From positions 19,486,501 to 19,550,500 of the forward strand of contig CM060899.1 of assembly GCA_030762935.1 (NCBI GenBank): a DNA stretch of 64,000 bases. The letters are read 5' to 3'. Positions 45,508 to 56,545 of the stretch are shown here, one piece after another. The stretch is from Hymenopus coronatus (taxonomy: Eukaryota > Arthropoda > Insecta > Mantodea > Hymenopodidae). Position 1 is the stretch's first letter. Every line of letters starts with the position of its first letter. The position numbers and the translations under genes are program-made. The notes beneath the pieces were generated by a model. The model worked only from the letters and a program-made list of their open reading frames with translations. It was not told the DNA's origin and did not search any database.

Positions 45508-46324
45508 TTTTTCTTTTTTCAATATAAATCTGATTACAGTTCTTGCATTCCATTTTGTATATGCTAAATTTTTTCTTTGCTGGGATGATGTCCTTGATAT
45601 TACAGCCTAATTCATTTTTTATGCTGTGATAGTATAATGGTGCTAACTGAATGTTGTGTTTTTTGAAACTTTTTTGAAACTTGTCAAATGCCCATGGGTG
45701 GTATGTGAAATTTTTAAGCTCTCTTTTGTTTTTTTGCTGAGAGAGTGGTGGTTATTTTTAGGGAGGAGGGGGGGATTCAGAAATAGAGAGAGTGATTGTT
45801 TCTTTTAGGAATTTTCTGTACAGTTTGACATTGTTGACATTAGCCTACTTCAGATATTTTGTCAATAGAGCATTATTTGTGTTATTTACAGTGACTTTAA
45901 AATTGTATCTCAGTGAAAAGGTGGAATTAACTGGTGAAAATGTTTGTGCGATGATTTATTATGGTTTTCGACATGAATTATGAATAGTACATTGATCAAC
46001 TTACTACTACATTTGATGATGAAATTACATCCTTTGCCACTGTGAAATCACTAATAAAATACATGAAAGTTAGTTGTGCCAGAAAAGAATTGATCATCAT
46101 GCCACATTCTGTGAGATAGATAGAGGCAAGCCTAGGCATTAGTTCCATCAGCATATATAAAATATTGCAAGATCATTTTGCTGTGAAAAAGGTTTGCTCT
46201 TGTTGGTTCCCACATAATTTGACAATCTCAAAAGGATGCTATGTCGATTGTGTGCACAAATGCTCAAGAAATACAATGGTGGGGCTTCAAAAACATATGG
46301 TTTGAATCTAATGTTGAGCAGTAG

Positions 46325-47140
46325 CATTCACTCTCTTGCATTCCAGTATTTTGATGTTAAATTAACATATAATCATCAGTTCACCCTGAAGACGAGGAAG
46401 ATGCACTTCTTCGAAACGTTGGGGTCAAGCCAAGTTTTTACCTGGCTAGAAGCCCGAGAAGATTTTGAATTAACACGTCGCCAGGAAAGCTTTAGTTCTT
46501 ATTTTAAATTAACATGTTGACTAAAGGTTGGGCAGTGCAGTAGATAGTTTCCATCCATATCATCTTTAAGTGTGCAGAAAGGACACAGAGGAGATCTCAT
46601 TATATCGATCCTGAATAAATGTTTGAGATAGTCATGGCCTGTTAGGAGTCTAAAAGTTGCTACAGAGAATTTTCTTGGTAATGTTGTGATTCTGGTTATG
46701 TTATTACATAAATTTTCCCTTTTGTTTGTAATACGTTATCTTCTTTAATTTTTTTATTCGATAGCTTATTGGATCAGATGAATTTGAATTAATTTTACTA
46801 CCTTTCTTGGCTAGAAAGTCAGCTGTTTCATTGCCCTGTATTCCACAGTGTGCTGGTATCCATTGAAGGATTACTCTTTTATTTAAATTCATTAGTTTTA
46901 TTACGGTTTTGCGCATTCTGCAATATTTAGGTTATTCAGTGTTACATCAGATGTTATGGATATAATAGCTGCTTTAGAGTCAAATAATAATACAACTTTT
47001 TCAAATTTATTTATGTGATATAGTAGGTTTTGTAATTTCTGAAGTAATACCGAAATCCTTCCATCAAAATTTGTAGTATTTAAACTTAATCTTTTGTAGA
47101 AAGAGAAGAGAAGGGTATATTGCACCTGTGCCAGTACCAC
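46325..47140 (-). pseudogene. Non-LTR retrotransposon fragment: RNase H domain (minus)
   Basis: The minus strand encodes an RNase H core: KVVLLFDSKAAIISI (catalytic-type DS motif, near 47010) and LQWIPAHCGIQGNETADFLA at about 46870. The tail is collinear with the + copy at 7745-8230. A frameshift separates the two halves, and the 135 bp insertion splits the tail. Confidence 0.8.
46369..46503 (+). mobile_element. 135 bp solo insertion carrying the family C hammerhead-like end
   Basis: Flanked by a 12 bp direct repeat TTAAATTAACAT (46357-46368 and 46504-46515). It shares about 95 bp with the family C terminus at 45410-45507. It adds a 30 bp tail (AACACGTCGCCAGGAAAGC and on) not present there. 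The hammerhead-like core lies at 46386-46426. It interrupts the minus-strand non-LTR relic. Confidence 0.8.
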
Positions 47141-47204
47141 TGTTATTTGGTAAGTATCTTAAATTTATTATTTCTAGTGTCATTTATTTCAGAACACATG
47201 CTTC

Positions 47205-47815
47205 AAAAGACATATATAAGATTGTAACAGGTGATAAATCATGGATCTATGCATATGAGCCGGAACATAAAAGCAGTTGACTGTATAGGTGTTTCAAGAT
47301 GAATAAAATCCAACAAAAGTTGTTCACACTAGAAACATTTTGAAACAAATGATTGTCTGTTTTTTCAGAAAAACTGCCCATGTGGCAACGGTGCTTTTAG
47401 AGGAATGTAAAATAGTCCATTCTGAATGGTACACAACCATTTGTTTGCCAGAAGTCTCAGTAAAATAAAGAAAACTAGCAAGCGCCATCAAATCGTTCAT
47501 CAAGACAATGCACGCACTTGCAGATCTTGTCTAACAACCAACTATTTGAACCTCAAAAATTGAATTGTTGGCTCATCCACCATACAGTCTTGATTTGGCA
47601 TCCAATGATTTCTTTTTCTTCCCCAACATCATGAATAGAATGTGTGGACAACAATTTTCGTCTGCAGAAGAAGACAATGTGTTCAAAAATCATGTTTTGG
47701 AGGTGTCTCAAGCAGATTGGAAAAAATGCTATGACAAATGGTTTGAACACATGCAAAAGTGTATTGATCATAAAGGAGAATATTTTGAGAAACAGAAAAA
47801 CAATTTTCAATGACA
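47205..47815 (+). pseudogene. Mariner transposase catalytic-domain relic
   Basis: It contains TGDKSWIYAYEPEHKS (first catalytic Asp region), QIVHQDNARTCRSCL (second), then HPPYSLDLASNDFFFFPNIM and AEEDNVFKNHVLEVSQADWK up to CIDHKGEYFEK, the typical C-terminus. The first half has frameshifts. The last 82 codons are open. The N-terminal DNA-binding part and the terminal repeats are absent. Confidence 0.85.
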
Positions 47816-48367
47816 AATTCTATTTTTCTTTATTAGTCTCAAAATAGTGCCCCTCTCAAGTAATGAATTTTTAAAAAGGTATGGCGAGTTGAAGACCTAT
47901 GTGATTTATCTACTGCATGGAAAAAAATTCTGGAGCAACTGTCAATGACATTCATCAGTTAAAATATAAATCATATGGTAAGTGCTCTACCAGCTTGAAT
48001 TTTCAGGAGAATGGAACTTATTCCCTTAGAAAAAAATGGATGAACATACAAATCTGAATAATCTCTACACAGTTTCTATTTCATATCCTAATCAAAATAT
48101 ATGCACTTACAGTACCCTGCTTTACACCCCTCTTCACAGCAGATAAAACAAACTATATAAAAATCAATTCATAACATAATACATTTTATGTGTTTAGAAA
48201 CATAAGAATAGCATTTTAATAATGTTTAATGTCACTCTCTTTCTCTTAAAAATTTAGAGTTTGTTACAGAGGAGGTATTGCATTGACATTATGAACCAGA
48301 TAAAAGCTGCTCAATGCAAATTCAATTATTTAAAGTCTTGTTAGTTCAGTGGAAAAGTAAAGACTAG

Positions 48368-48622
48368 AAAAGCCAGGGGCCATGCCCTGGTCGAGTGGTT
48401 AGACTACTCGCCTCTCACCTAGACAGCCTGGGTTCGATCCTAAGCGACTGCATGTGAGATTTGGATGGATAAAGCAGCACAGGGGAAGATTTCCTCTGGG
48501 TTCTCCAGTTTCCACCATCACCAGTTTCCAATGGTGCCCATCTTCATTCCATGTTTCACCAGTGTCATCGCCTATGGTGTCACAAGTAGTAAAAGTGGAT
48601 GTTAAACACTTAATTTGAACAT
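48368..48622 (+). mobile_element. Family S SINE, + copy
   Basis: Box A is TGGTCGAGTGGTTAGACTAC and box B is GGGTTCGATCC. The body has CTGCATGTGAGATTTGGATG and the end GGATGTTAAACACTTAA. The whole body is present and moderately diverged. Confidence 0.88.
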
Positions 48623-48761
48623 GAGTTTCTAAATGATTTATTTTCCAGCATTTAGTAAGAGTATTTTTTCACCCTCGCTGGGTTTCATAATCTTAAGAGC
48701 ATTTTTCATATTTTATTCAGATAATTGACTTCTCTATTAGATTCTGATAAGCTTCTTCATC

Positions 48762-48950
48762 ATCTTCATTCTCTATTCATGCTCCTCCTATGTAGAACCC
48801 TAGGCACTGACTTGGTTGGAGAAACCAGAGAACCCAGAAAATACCCACCCAGATGCCATTTTGTTGAACACAAATCCCACATACAGTACCATGGCAGAAC
48901 CTGGACTGCCTATGTGATTGGTTTAACCACATGGCCATGCCACCTTGACA
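48762..48950 (-). mobile_element. Family S SINE, minus copy
   Basis: Read on the minus strand it carries GGCATGGCCATGTGGTTAAA at the head, GTATGTGGGATTTGTG, and GGTATTTTCTGGGTTCTCTG. The 3' end is lost. Confidence 0.75.
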
Positions 48951-49011
48951 AGCTTCACAGTGGAAAATAAATTCTTATGTACATTCATAGCTCCAAACAT
49001 ATACATTATGT

Positions 49012-49252
49012 TTTGCTGTGCCCTCATTGTAATTGAGTGGTTAGACCACTTGTATCTTACCAAGATGGCGCAAGTTCAATCCTAGGTGACAGATTTGTAG
49101 TGGACAAAGTGGCACAGGGGTGGGTTTTCTCCAGGTTCTCCGATTTACCATGTCATCGCATTCCTCAAGTGTTCCATCTTCATTTCATGTATCATGTGTG
49201 TCATAGCCTGCAGTTCCATATGTAGTAAAAGCGGGCTTTAAACATTATCAAA
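49012..49252 (+). mobile_element. Family S SINE, + copy
   Basis: Head with GAGTGGTTAGACCACTTG, box B-like AAGTTCAATCCTAGG, GGGTGGGTTTTCTCCAGGTT and the 3' end GCGGGCTTTAAACATTATC. It is the third family S copy within 900 bp. Confidence 0.85.
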
Positions 49253-49781
49253 AAATTGCTCTATTTTGAGGTTAGAATACCCAGAATTCTTGTGTTCAGG
49301 CACAGTTTGGGATGCAGACCACAATTGGCAACAGAAAAAACTAACATAAGTTGCAATTAGTGCTGTATTGCCTAAAAACTTCTTGCCGTGAAAAGTATCT
49401 CAAGATATAGACAATAGTCTGTGAGAATTTGCATAGAAATATACATATTGCAAGAATTTACCAAAATTATACATTTTTGAGAGAAAGTGTAGTTTGTCCA
49501 GAGGTTTTTGTTTTTATTTTTTATGCTTTATATGCTTTTGCTGTCAGTACAGTCTTGTTTTGTTTTGTTGTTTCCATTTAAGGTTCTATTAAAAGCTGCA
49601 GCAATTTACAAATGTTGTATCTTATGATTAGTGTTCTATAAAGTGATACACAAATAAAATTTAAATTTCAGTTATTATTTAAATCCAGATTGTAGTTATT
49701 TTACTGTTTAAAAAATGAATGTTCATTGTCTAAACATTGTTCTATTACTGAAGTGAAATAAATTTTTTTTTTTGTCCCTAG

Positions 49782-49943
49782 TTCAGCACATTGCAGGCAG
49801 TGAAGTGAAGCGCACATCTAGCCTAGAGACCTATCTTCATGGCTTGCTCAAGTTCACCAACTATTCAGTGCGCCTCCTGGCATATACTAAAGTGGGAGAT
49901 GGTGTTGTCAGTGATCCTACCTACTGCACCACAGAGCAGGATG
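49782..49943 (+). CDS. Dscam: Dscam exon: C-terminal part of FN3
   Basis: 162 nt, phase 1 in and out. The acceptor follows a long T tract (tttgtccctag) and the donor is GATG|gtaagt. It encodes LHGLLKFTNYSVRLLAYTKV and then GDGVVSDPTYCTTEQD. L-x-K-x-T-N-Y-S and A-x-T-x-x-G-D-G-V-x-S are near-identical to the vertebrate DSCAM FN3 end. NYS is a possible N-glycosylation site. The 5.3 kb intron before it is one of the most transposon-rich in the window. Confidence 0.96.
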
Positions 49944-50058
49944 GTAAGTATTCAAAACAAACAAATTTCTATTCCAAATGCAGTTTAACCAAGTCTCAAT
50001 GGTTTTTAGTACTAACAATACACAACATAGTCACAACAACTTCACAACAATAGATGGC

Positions 50059-51160
50059 AATTGAGGACTGTTTTAACAAAACTCAACAAATGCCATTTTT
50101 TTCGAAATGCAGGTTTTGATGGATTCTAGTCAATTGTAATGAGAGGAAAAGAATGCACTTTTCATAACATTACAAAACTCAGTATTTCCCATTGAAAAAA
50201 GTGCATCAATATAGAGCGTTTTCACAAAACTCAACATCTCCAGTCCTTAAATTTTCACAAAACTCAACTTTGGGGAGGTAAACGTTTTGGCTAAAGACCG
50301 GCATACCTATGATTTAAAATCAATGGCAAAAAATATTGTAATAGGTAAATGGCCTTTTAAAGTTACAGAGGTGAGAATATTTACATACAAAAAAACTTGT
50401 AATAATCATGTATAGTATTACCTACAAACACTTATTTTTCTGCACCAATAGAAGTTGAAGTGTTTAAGCCAAGTCAGACAGCTTCTGTAATGTCTAAAGC
50501 ACCTGAGGTTCCAGTGGTGAACCATGTCAGCAAGAAGAAAGCTGACGACGTGAAGAAGTTAATGACTTACTTACATAATGATTCGGAAGAGGGAAAAGTA
50601 TTTTATGCCAAAGTTCTAAAAGGATGTGGCAAAGATTCTGACAACAGGATGGATTATGATAAGAAACCATTGCATTGAGATTTTGTAAATTCAATTTTCA
50701 GTGATTTTGGGTATTGCAAAAAAAATTTTAATCCTACATTGAAGTTTTTCTGTATATGAATAATTAATTTTGAACAAATTACGGTTAAATGTCTAAATTA
50801 ACCAATTTTCTATTCAGCTGTATTTAAGCATTATTATAAAACACATGTTAATGATTTTGATGAGGTTTTTGCCAACTGTAAGTGAAAAATAATTAAACAT
50901 TAAAAGTTATGTACATTTCAAAAAATGGATATGTTGAGTTTTGTAAAATTCTTAAGTTTTATCATATCATTTTCCAAATAAATAAAATAACAAAAGTAGT
51001 TTGTAGTGCCTATCAATAAATGCATCTCAAAAACAGAAACACTAACATTTTTTTTTTTCTGGAAGTACTATATCAAAAACCTCAGATAAACTAATAAAAA
51101 TGTTTCCTGTAAAATTTTTAAATTGGCGCTTGTTAAGTTTGGTTAAAATGATCCTCAATT
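50059..51160 (+). mobile_element. Unclassified DNA transposon, copy 2 (internally deleted)
   Basis: The left end is TTGAGGACTGTTTTAAC, and the right end read inward is TTGAGGATCATTTTAACC; both sit in AATT. It shares with copy 1 the terminal AAACTCAACAAATG block. Subterminal motifs ACAAAACTCAACAT recur on both sides (about 50172, 50224, 50256 and, inverted, 50931). Frame 50460-50678 encodes a C-terminal piece (VPVVNHVSKKKADDVKKLMT, then EEGKVFYAKVLKG) that is also in copy 1. I do not recognise the superfamily. Confidence 0.65.
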
Positions 51161-51477
51161 GGTGGACGTCAATGAGTAGTCTGATACTCGGGGCCAGTTT
51201 TTCATGCGCCACCCTATGTAATTATCTTCCTTATTACAGTAAGTCTCTGTCGTTCTTTAATAATAATTTTCCTCACTTCTCTCTTACCTTCTCTACATAT
51301 TTGCCTAACTGTTTCGAAAAGGTTATCCTGCTATTTTCAAAATACTTTAAAATCAGTATTTCTACTTGTAACTTATCCAACTTTTTGCCCCATATCTACT
51401 CTCTTCGTATTTTGGTATCTGAGAATCTTTATCAAATTTTAAACCACTTAGCATTATAGTTCCTGTTCTTGCCCCTA

Positions 51478-51775
51478 CTTTCTCTACACATACTATGCAC
51501 ATGGTGTTTAGAGATGGTATTGCTTTCCACCCAAAAATTCAATACCAAGATTTCATTGGAAATAGATGTTTCAGGGCCCTCTGTATCCCAAAAATTATTT
51601 TTAGAAAAAGGTCTATGTGTTCATGTGTTTCTGAACATGATAGCTCAAAAACGAAAAGTCAATAGAATACTAAACTTGGTATTTAAGTTTAGTATCTTCC
51701 AGGGATGCGACACACAGATTTTAAGAAAAATCCCCCCACCCCTTATTACCCTTTATATGGAAAAAATTTCAAATC
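51478..51775 (+). repeat. Repeat A copy 7 (5' third only)
   Basis: It runs from TACTTTCTCTACACATACTA through the ATACTAAACTTGGTATT hairpin to CCTTTATATGGAAAAAATTT, then stops abruptly. Confidence 0.85.
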
Positions 51776-51879
51776 TAGCATCTATTATAAGGAAAGGATT
51801 TTAGTTCACCTTTGGTGGCGTAATTTCCCCGGCAACTGCTGGCCGTCTTGCACAGTAGAGAGAGGCCGTGAATGGGTTC

Positions 51880-52112
51880 GAATATAATTTAACTACCCTT
51901 TATATAGGGCATGAAAGACACTTAATTTTGCTCAGAGGCCTGTTTATCAGGCTTGAGCTTCTTTTATGTGCTACAAATCTACGGCATTGGACCACCAGCT
52001 TTACTCCCCTTCCAAAAGAAGCCATGTTAAAAGCTTTTAGACCCCAAAAAATTCACCATCCTCTGCCAGATTTGAATTCACAACCTTGGCATGCTACCCT
52101 ACACCACAAAGG
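51880..52112 (-). mobile_element. Family U SINE, minus copy
   Basis: It shares TTTTGCTCAGAGGCCTG, AAGAAGCCATGTTAAAAGCT and CCCAAAAAATTCACCATCCT with the other copies. The box B region is decayed (GATTTGAATTCACAACC). Confidence 0.75.
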
Positions 52113-52214
52113 ATGATGCAATTAAAACTATGTTGGGCATTCCCCCTAGAGAGAGCTGAGAGAGCATTTTAAGAAACTAAATATACTCATCTTTCCAAGT
52201 CTGCACATAAAAGA

Positions 52215-52440
52215 AATGTTAATTCATGTAAAAAGTGGTTTGAGTAAATTAACAGCAAACTCGGATATACATGCGCACAATACTAGGAACAAAAACAAGC
52301 TGCACTTAATACCTTTTAAAGGATCAGGAAGTTGATTGAATAATTTTATGCCACTATATTTGAATGATTTCTGAAAAAGTTTAGTTCTATGGGTCTTTAA
52401 GTCTGTTACCATCTCAATCAATTCTATTCAGTGAAAGAAT
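52215..52440 (-). pseudogene. Non-LTR reverse transcriptase C-terminal scrap
   Basis: The minus strand reads LFQKSFKYSGIKLFNQLPDP and then LKGI, the FNKLP-type motif found at the very end of Jockey/CR1-like reverse transcriptases. Confidence 0.65.
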
Positions 52441-52619
52441 ATATGAGATACAGTGATAAGACCTGAAAGTCTGTATTTTTGAGTATTCTGTTAGTAAAAA
52501 TGTAATAGTGGAAAATTACTGTAATACTATTATATAAACATAGATAGTTGTAAATATTTGTATGCTTATTTGTGATGTTTACTTCAGCTGTTGTACATAA
52601 AAGATTCTTGTAATATGAA

Positions 52620-52855
52620 GTTTAATAATTGTGAATTATTGTGTGGTCTAATTTTTGTATAATGTGTATTTTTCAAAAAAAAAAAAAAAAAAAAAAAAAA
52701 AGTTAATCGCTGTATGAAATATTCATTGGTAACTATCTATTTATGTAAATTGTAAATATGTTTCTACTTAACTATAAACACTGACTTATCCTATATCATG
52801 TATATGATTTACAGGACTAATAAATTGAATTGAATTGAATCTGAATTGAAAGAAT
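52620..52855 (+). mobile_element. Non-LTR 3' tail with poly-A run and GAATT repeats
   Basis: It contains a 27 bp A run at about 52674, then TGACTTATCCTATATCATG and a terminal run of TTGAATTGAATTGAAT. The same tail occurs inverted at 32262. The true exon 52886 begins 30 bp later. Confidence 0.65.
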
Positions 52856-52885
52856 GAGTGTATTCTTAAACCATTTCTATTTCAG

Positions 52886-53025
52886 TTCCAGGTCCACCAG
52901 CAGGTATCAAGGCATTAGCACTGACATCAGATTCCATTTTGGTATCATGGCTGCCTCCAGATCAACCAAATGGAGTAGTAGTGCAGTATACTGTTTACGT
53001 TATTGAAGGAGGTCGTGCAACAAAG
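52886..53025 (+). CDS. Dscam: Dscam exon: N-terminal part of FN4
   Basis: 140 nt, phase 1 in and phase 0 out (acceptor tctatttcag, donor ACAAAG|gtaagc). It encodes VPGPPAGIKALALTSDSILV, then SWLPPDQPNGVVVQYTVYV and EGG. VPGPPAG and VSWLPP are the strongest Dscam matches in the window (vertebrate DSCAM also reads VPGPPAG and VSWLPP at this place). The tail of a non-LTR element with GAATT repeats ends about 35 nt upstream of the exon. Confidence 0.97.
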
Positions 53026-53029
53026 GTAA

Positions 53030-54230
53030 GCTTTAGTGATTTTCTGTTACAACTTTAATGTAAATATAATAGTATTAGAAACTTAAGAAAACCAATGGTA
53101 CATTTTAGGGCCTACCATCGACTGCCACTAGGTTAGTGTTTTTAGCCTTAGTGTCACTGGGGTACGGCAGTATTTGCATACACACACAAATAATAACTCT
53201 GACATAATTTTCAGAGGTGTCAGTTGTGCATCATTTTCAATTGCATGTTTGTTTCCAAAAACTTGCATTCTTAGAATATTCATGTTTATTATATTTACAA
53301 TGTTACATTCTTACCAGTGGTTTTTGATTGAGTGAAATCCTCCTCTTATATAGAAGGTGTGAGTAATTAGGTATCTTTTTAATTCTGATCTAAACTTGTT
53401 TTTATTCATTTGAAATTATTTTATAGAAGAGGGAAGTGAATGAAACAAAACTATTCCTTTGTAGTAAACCCCTTTTTGGAATAACTGCAAATTATTTGTT
53501 GGTCTATGTAAGTCCTGCTTGTCTTGTCTCTTTGTTATGAATATCTGCTTTTTTTGTAAACTTTTCTGGGTTATTTATAACAAATGACAATATGCTTAGA
53601 ATATATTCACAGGCAAATGGTAAAATTCCAAACATTTTGAAAAGTGTATTAAATTCATCATTGAATAATTGAGTAGTTTATCACTTTTGAGGAACCTGGA
53701 TGTAATTAATGATATCCTTTGTTAATAACACCATAATTCAAGATCGATTCAATAAATAACTGGAAACGTTACATAAAAGGTATAAAGCTTCAACAAAGTG
53801 TGTGCCTCTTTGTTATGTTTTAGTGGTATTCTAAGGCTATTATCAAATGGCTTGACACTCGTGCCTTACGAACAGAATGCATTCAGTGAAAACAAGATAA
53901 AAAGAAGTGTTTTAAATACTGGAGCGCCATAATTTAAATTAATTGAGTCACCTTTTTTTACTCCAATTTTGCCTTCATTTAGAGTTGATTAAATGTGTAA
54001 AGAAACCTTTGGAACTACAAATTTGGGAAAACACCTTTGTCAGCAAAGAAGAAGGTTCACTTATGAATTTTGAGGTCCCTGCCATTGATAACATCTTCCT
54101 GTTGACAAGAGTAGAGGGTAGCATAACACCAGACTGCACACAACCACCTGAGTGTCAGTCATCCCCGAAACTGAAGATATTGTTAAAGTACCCTGAAACT
54201 GGTCTTCCCAACGAAGGCAAAGTTGGAGCA
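53030..54230. other. Intron DNA, mostly unassigned
   Basis: A stretch at about 53320-53680 has composition and fragments suggesting an old minus-strand retrotransposon tail, but no motif is firm. The open frame at 53943-54302 partly overlaps the Repeat A copy and is not considered a gene. Confidence 0.35.
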
Positions 54231-54242
54231 AAAAGTGTAAAA

Positions 54243-55073
54243 AAATCTGATGTGCTCCATTCACATGGCTTTCTCTACATCTCTGCAACAGATTATTGTT
54301 AAGCTTAAGCTTCTATTTACTTCATGCTTATCGAGAAAAAATTAGCAGAAATAGTCCTATTACTTGCTTCCTTGTAAGTAGAAGCGAAATAAGGGAGTAC
54401 CATAGGATAAAATGATAGTCAAAAGCTGGTTGAAGTTCCTTTGTTTCTATGGACAGGAGTTCACAAAGTCCTGTGTGAGAAAAGTATGTTTTTTAAAGCT
54501 GAAACCAAAAACAAGGAAAATCTAAAAAATGATCAACTCCATGAAAAAAATGCATATAACATAAATTGTGTGTTTTAAAGTGCTCTACGTATCTTGTGAG
54601 GTAAGTTTTTCTCCATCTCTTATGGTTTAGCAGTTATGTAAAGTTCCGTAAAATTCATCCAGAATAAAGTAGTCTTCAGAAGCTATTCCCAAAAAATTCA
54701 AGACATACATTTAATTTGTCAGGTAAATATGTTTAATATACTATATTTTAATCAAAATCGTTTGACCCATTTTTGAAAATTTCAAAATTTTAAAAAAAAA
54801 TTCCATGTAAAGGGTAGTTTTGGGTAGGGGGATTTTTCTCAATATCTTCGAGTCTCATCCATGGAGGATGCAAAACATAAATACCAAGTTTGGTATTTTA
54901 CCGACTTTAGGTTTTTGAGTTATCGTGTTCACAGACACACGGACACACACATATATGGACCTTTTTGTGAAAATGCTTTTTTTGGACCCTAAAACATATA
55001 TTTCGGTGAAATCTCGAAATCAAATTTTTGGGTGTACAACACTTCACTATGTACACAGTGCGTGTAGAGAAAG
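54243..55073 (-). repeat. Repeat A copy 8 (opposite orientation, near full length)
   Basis: It starts with AAAATCTGATGTGCTCCATT and ends TGTAGAGAAAGTAAAAA, the reverse complement of the family. All internal landmarks are present, including AATACCAAGTTTGGTATTTT. Confidence 0.9.
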
Positions 55074-55084
55074 TAAAAAGGTGA

Positions 55085-55610
55085 CTCAATTCATTTAAAA
55101 TAAAAGATAGTGACACCTTACAGATTTGCATGAATGTGGAGCTGCAGAGTATTATTAGACTTTTGTCAGCAGAAGGATTAAAACTAATCAAATATGATGA
55201 AAATAGTTTGAGTCAAACTCATGTGTATGAGTGGGCAGATAAATTCAAACAAGGAGTTCCAAAACTAAAGTTGGTGCGGACAGAAAGAAGTGGTCGTAAG
55301 GTCATGTTGGGACCACAAGGGAGTATTTCTTGAACATTTCATGCCGAAAGGTCAAAATTTAAACAGTGAGATTAATGCAAACCTTATGTGTCAAAACCAA
55401 CAATTTTGATGAAGCGGCATGAACTAATGTACAGTGGTGTACTGTTACTGCATGGCTACGCAAGGCCACACACTGCTAGAGTCATATTAGATATCATCAA
55501 ATGCCTGAAGTGCATCTGCTTGCTTCAGCCCCCCCATATTGTCCTTGGCCCCTTCAGATTATCAATGTTTAACCCACTGAAAGAAGCTCTTAGTGTAATT
55601 AATAAAAGTG
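55085..55610 (+). pseudogene. Mariner-like transposase relic (SETMAR-type N-terminus)
   Basis: It encodes IIRLLSAEGLKLI, THVYEWADKFKQGVPKLKLV and, after a gap, VLLLHGYARPHTARVILDII followed by FNPLKEAL. These correspond to the DNA-binding region and the LLHDNARPHTA and GPLKEAL blocks of a mariner transposase. The middle is deleted and frameshifted. Confidence 0.75.
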
Positions 55611-55928
55611 TTACATTTACACACACTTCACTTACTTATTTTTTGGGTAGGACAAAGTTTTGCGGAGCCTTTGCCAGCATCCTCAGTTGTTGAGCAAAGG
55701 CTCCGCAAAACATAGTCCTACCCAAGAAATATGTCAGTGAATGTAAAAAGAAGCTAGTAACAGTGAAGTAATAACACAAATATTAATATAAAAATAATAG
55801 TTGCTACAAGGATTCAAAGGAGGACTCAAAGCAAGGATTCCAAAGATAAGTGAAGATTTGTAGCAACTATTATTTTTATATTAATGTCAGTGAAGTTTGT
55901 GTAAATTTAACCCTTTTATTAATTAGAT
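55594..55928. repeat. Complex foldback: nested inverted repeats
   Basis: Outer arms carry TAATTAATAAAAGTGTTACA on the left and its near reverse complement at 55890-55928. Inside are two palindromes. At 55650-55735, GGGTAGGAC...GCGGAGCCTTTGC is mirrored by GCAAAGGCTCCGC...GTCCTACCC. At 55777-55888, a 29 bp perfect arm contains AATAATAGTTGCTACAA. The first palindrome contains CTGAGGA and AAAAC-N3-GTC on the minus strand, resembling PLE termini. Confidence 0.8.
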
Positions 55929-55934
55929 TATGTC

Positions 55935-56345
55935 TTAAGTGTAAATAGCTTCATAATTTACATTACTTATAAGCTCTTAGTGACTCAAGGTTCGCAGATG
56001 ATGAAGTCACGGCGGCAGTATATAACTGGTTATGCAGATGCCCCAAAGATTTCTTTTCACGTGTAATTGAGAAGCTAATCCAGCTTATACGTAAGTGCAT
56101 AGAACTTAGGGGGCAGAGATTATGTTGAAGAATAACTGTTGTATTCCATTCTTGTATCAAAAAGATTTTTTTTTAAATACTTCCAGTTATTTCTTGAATT
56201 ACCTTTGTATAATATGAACCTGTTGCACATACACTTTAATTGGGAACATACGCCCTTTGATTCAAGTTTATCAAGTCAACAAATTACTAGCTGTTATAAT
56301 TAAATATCTATATGTTCTAACGAAAGGAAAATTTAGTTCAAGTAA
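55935..56345. other. Intron DNA without recognised elements
   Basis: No repeat block, coding motif or inverted repeat noticed. Confidence 0.4.
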
Positions 56346-56348
56346 GAC

Positions 56349-56489
56349 TTTTTACTTTTTCTACATAGTACATCATACATAGGTAGAGAAGGTATTGCAC
56401 CCCACCCAAAATTTTATATTGAGATTTCACTGGAAATGCAAGTTTTAGGATCCCCTGTGTATAAAAAAAAAAAGCATTTTTAGAGTAAG

Positions 56490-56545
<56 letters not shown>

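Larger units (their letters stand above)
44600..45790 (-). mobile_element. PLE relic (minus), interrupted by a second PLE
   Basis: On the minus strand, 45560-45510 encodes YKMECKNCNQIYIEKRKR, the start of a GIY-YIG domain. Upstream of it (45780-45560) is a degraded linker. The C-terminal end continues at 44892-44600 and finishes with a terminal hairpin and CTTCGAAACACGTTC. The gap in between is the + strand PLE piece. Confidence 0.65.
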
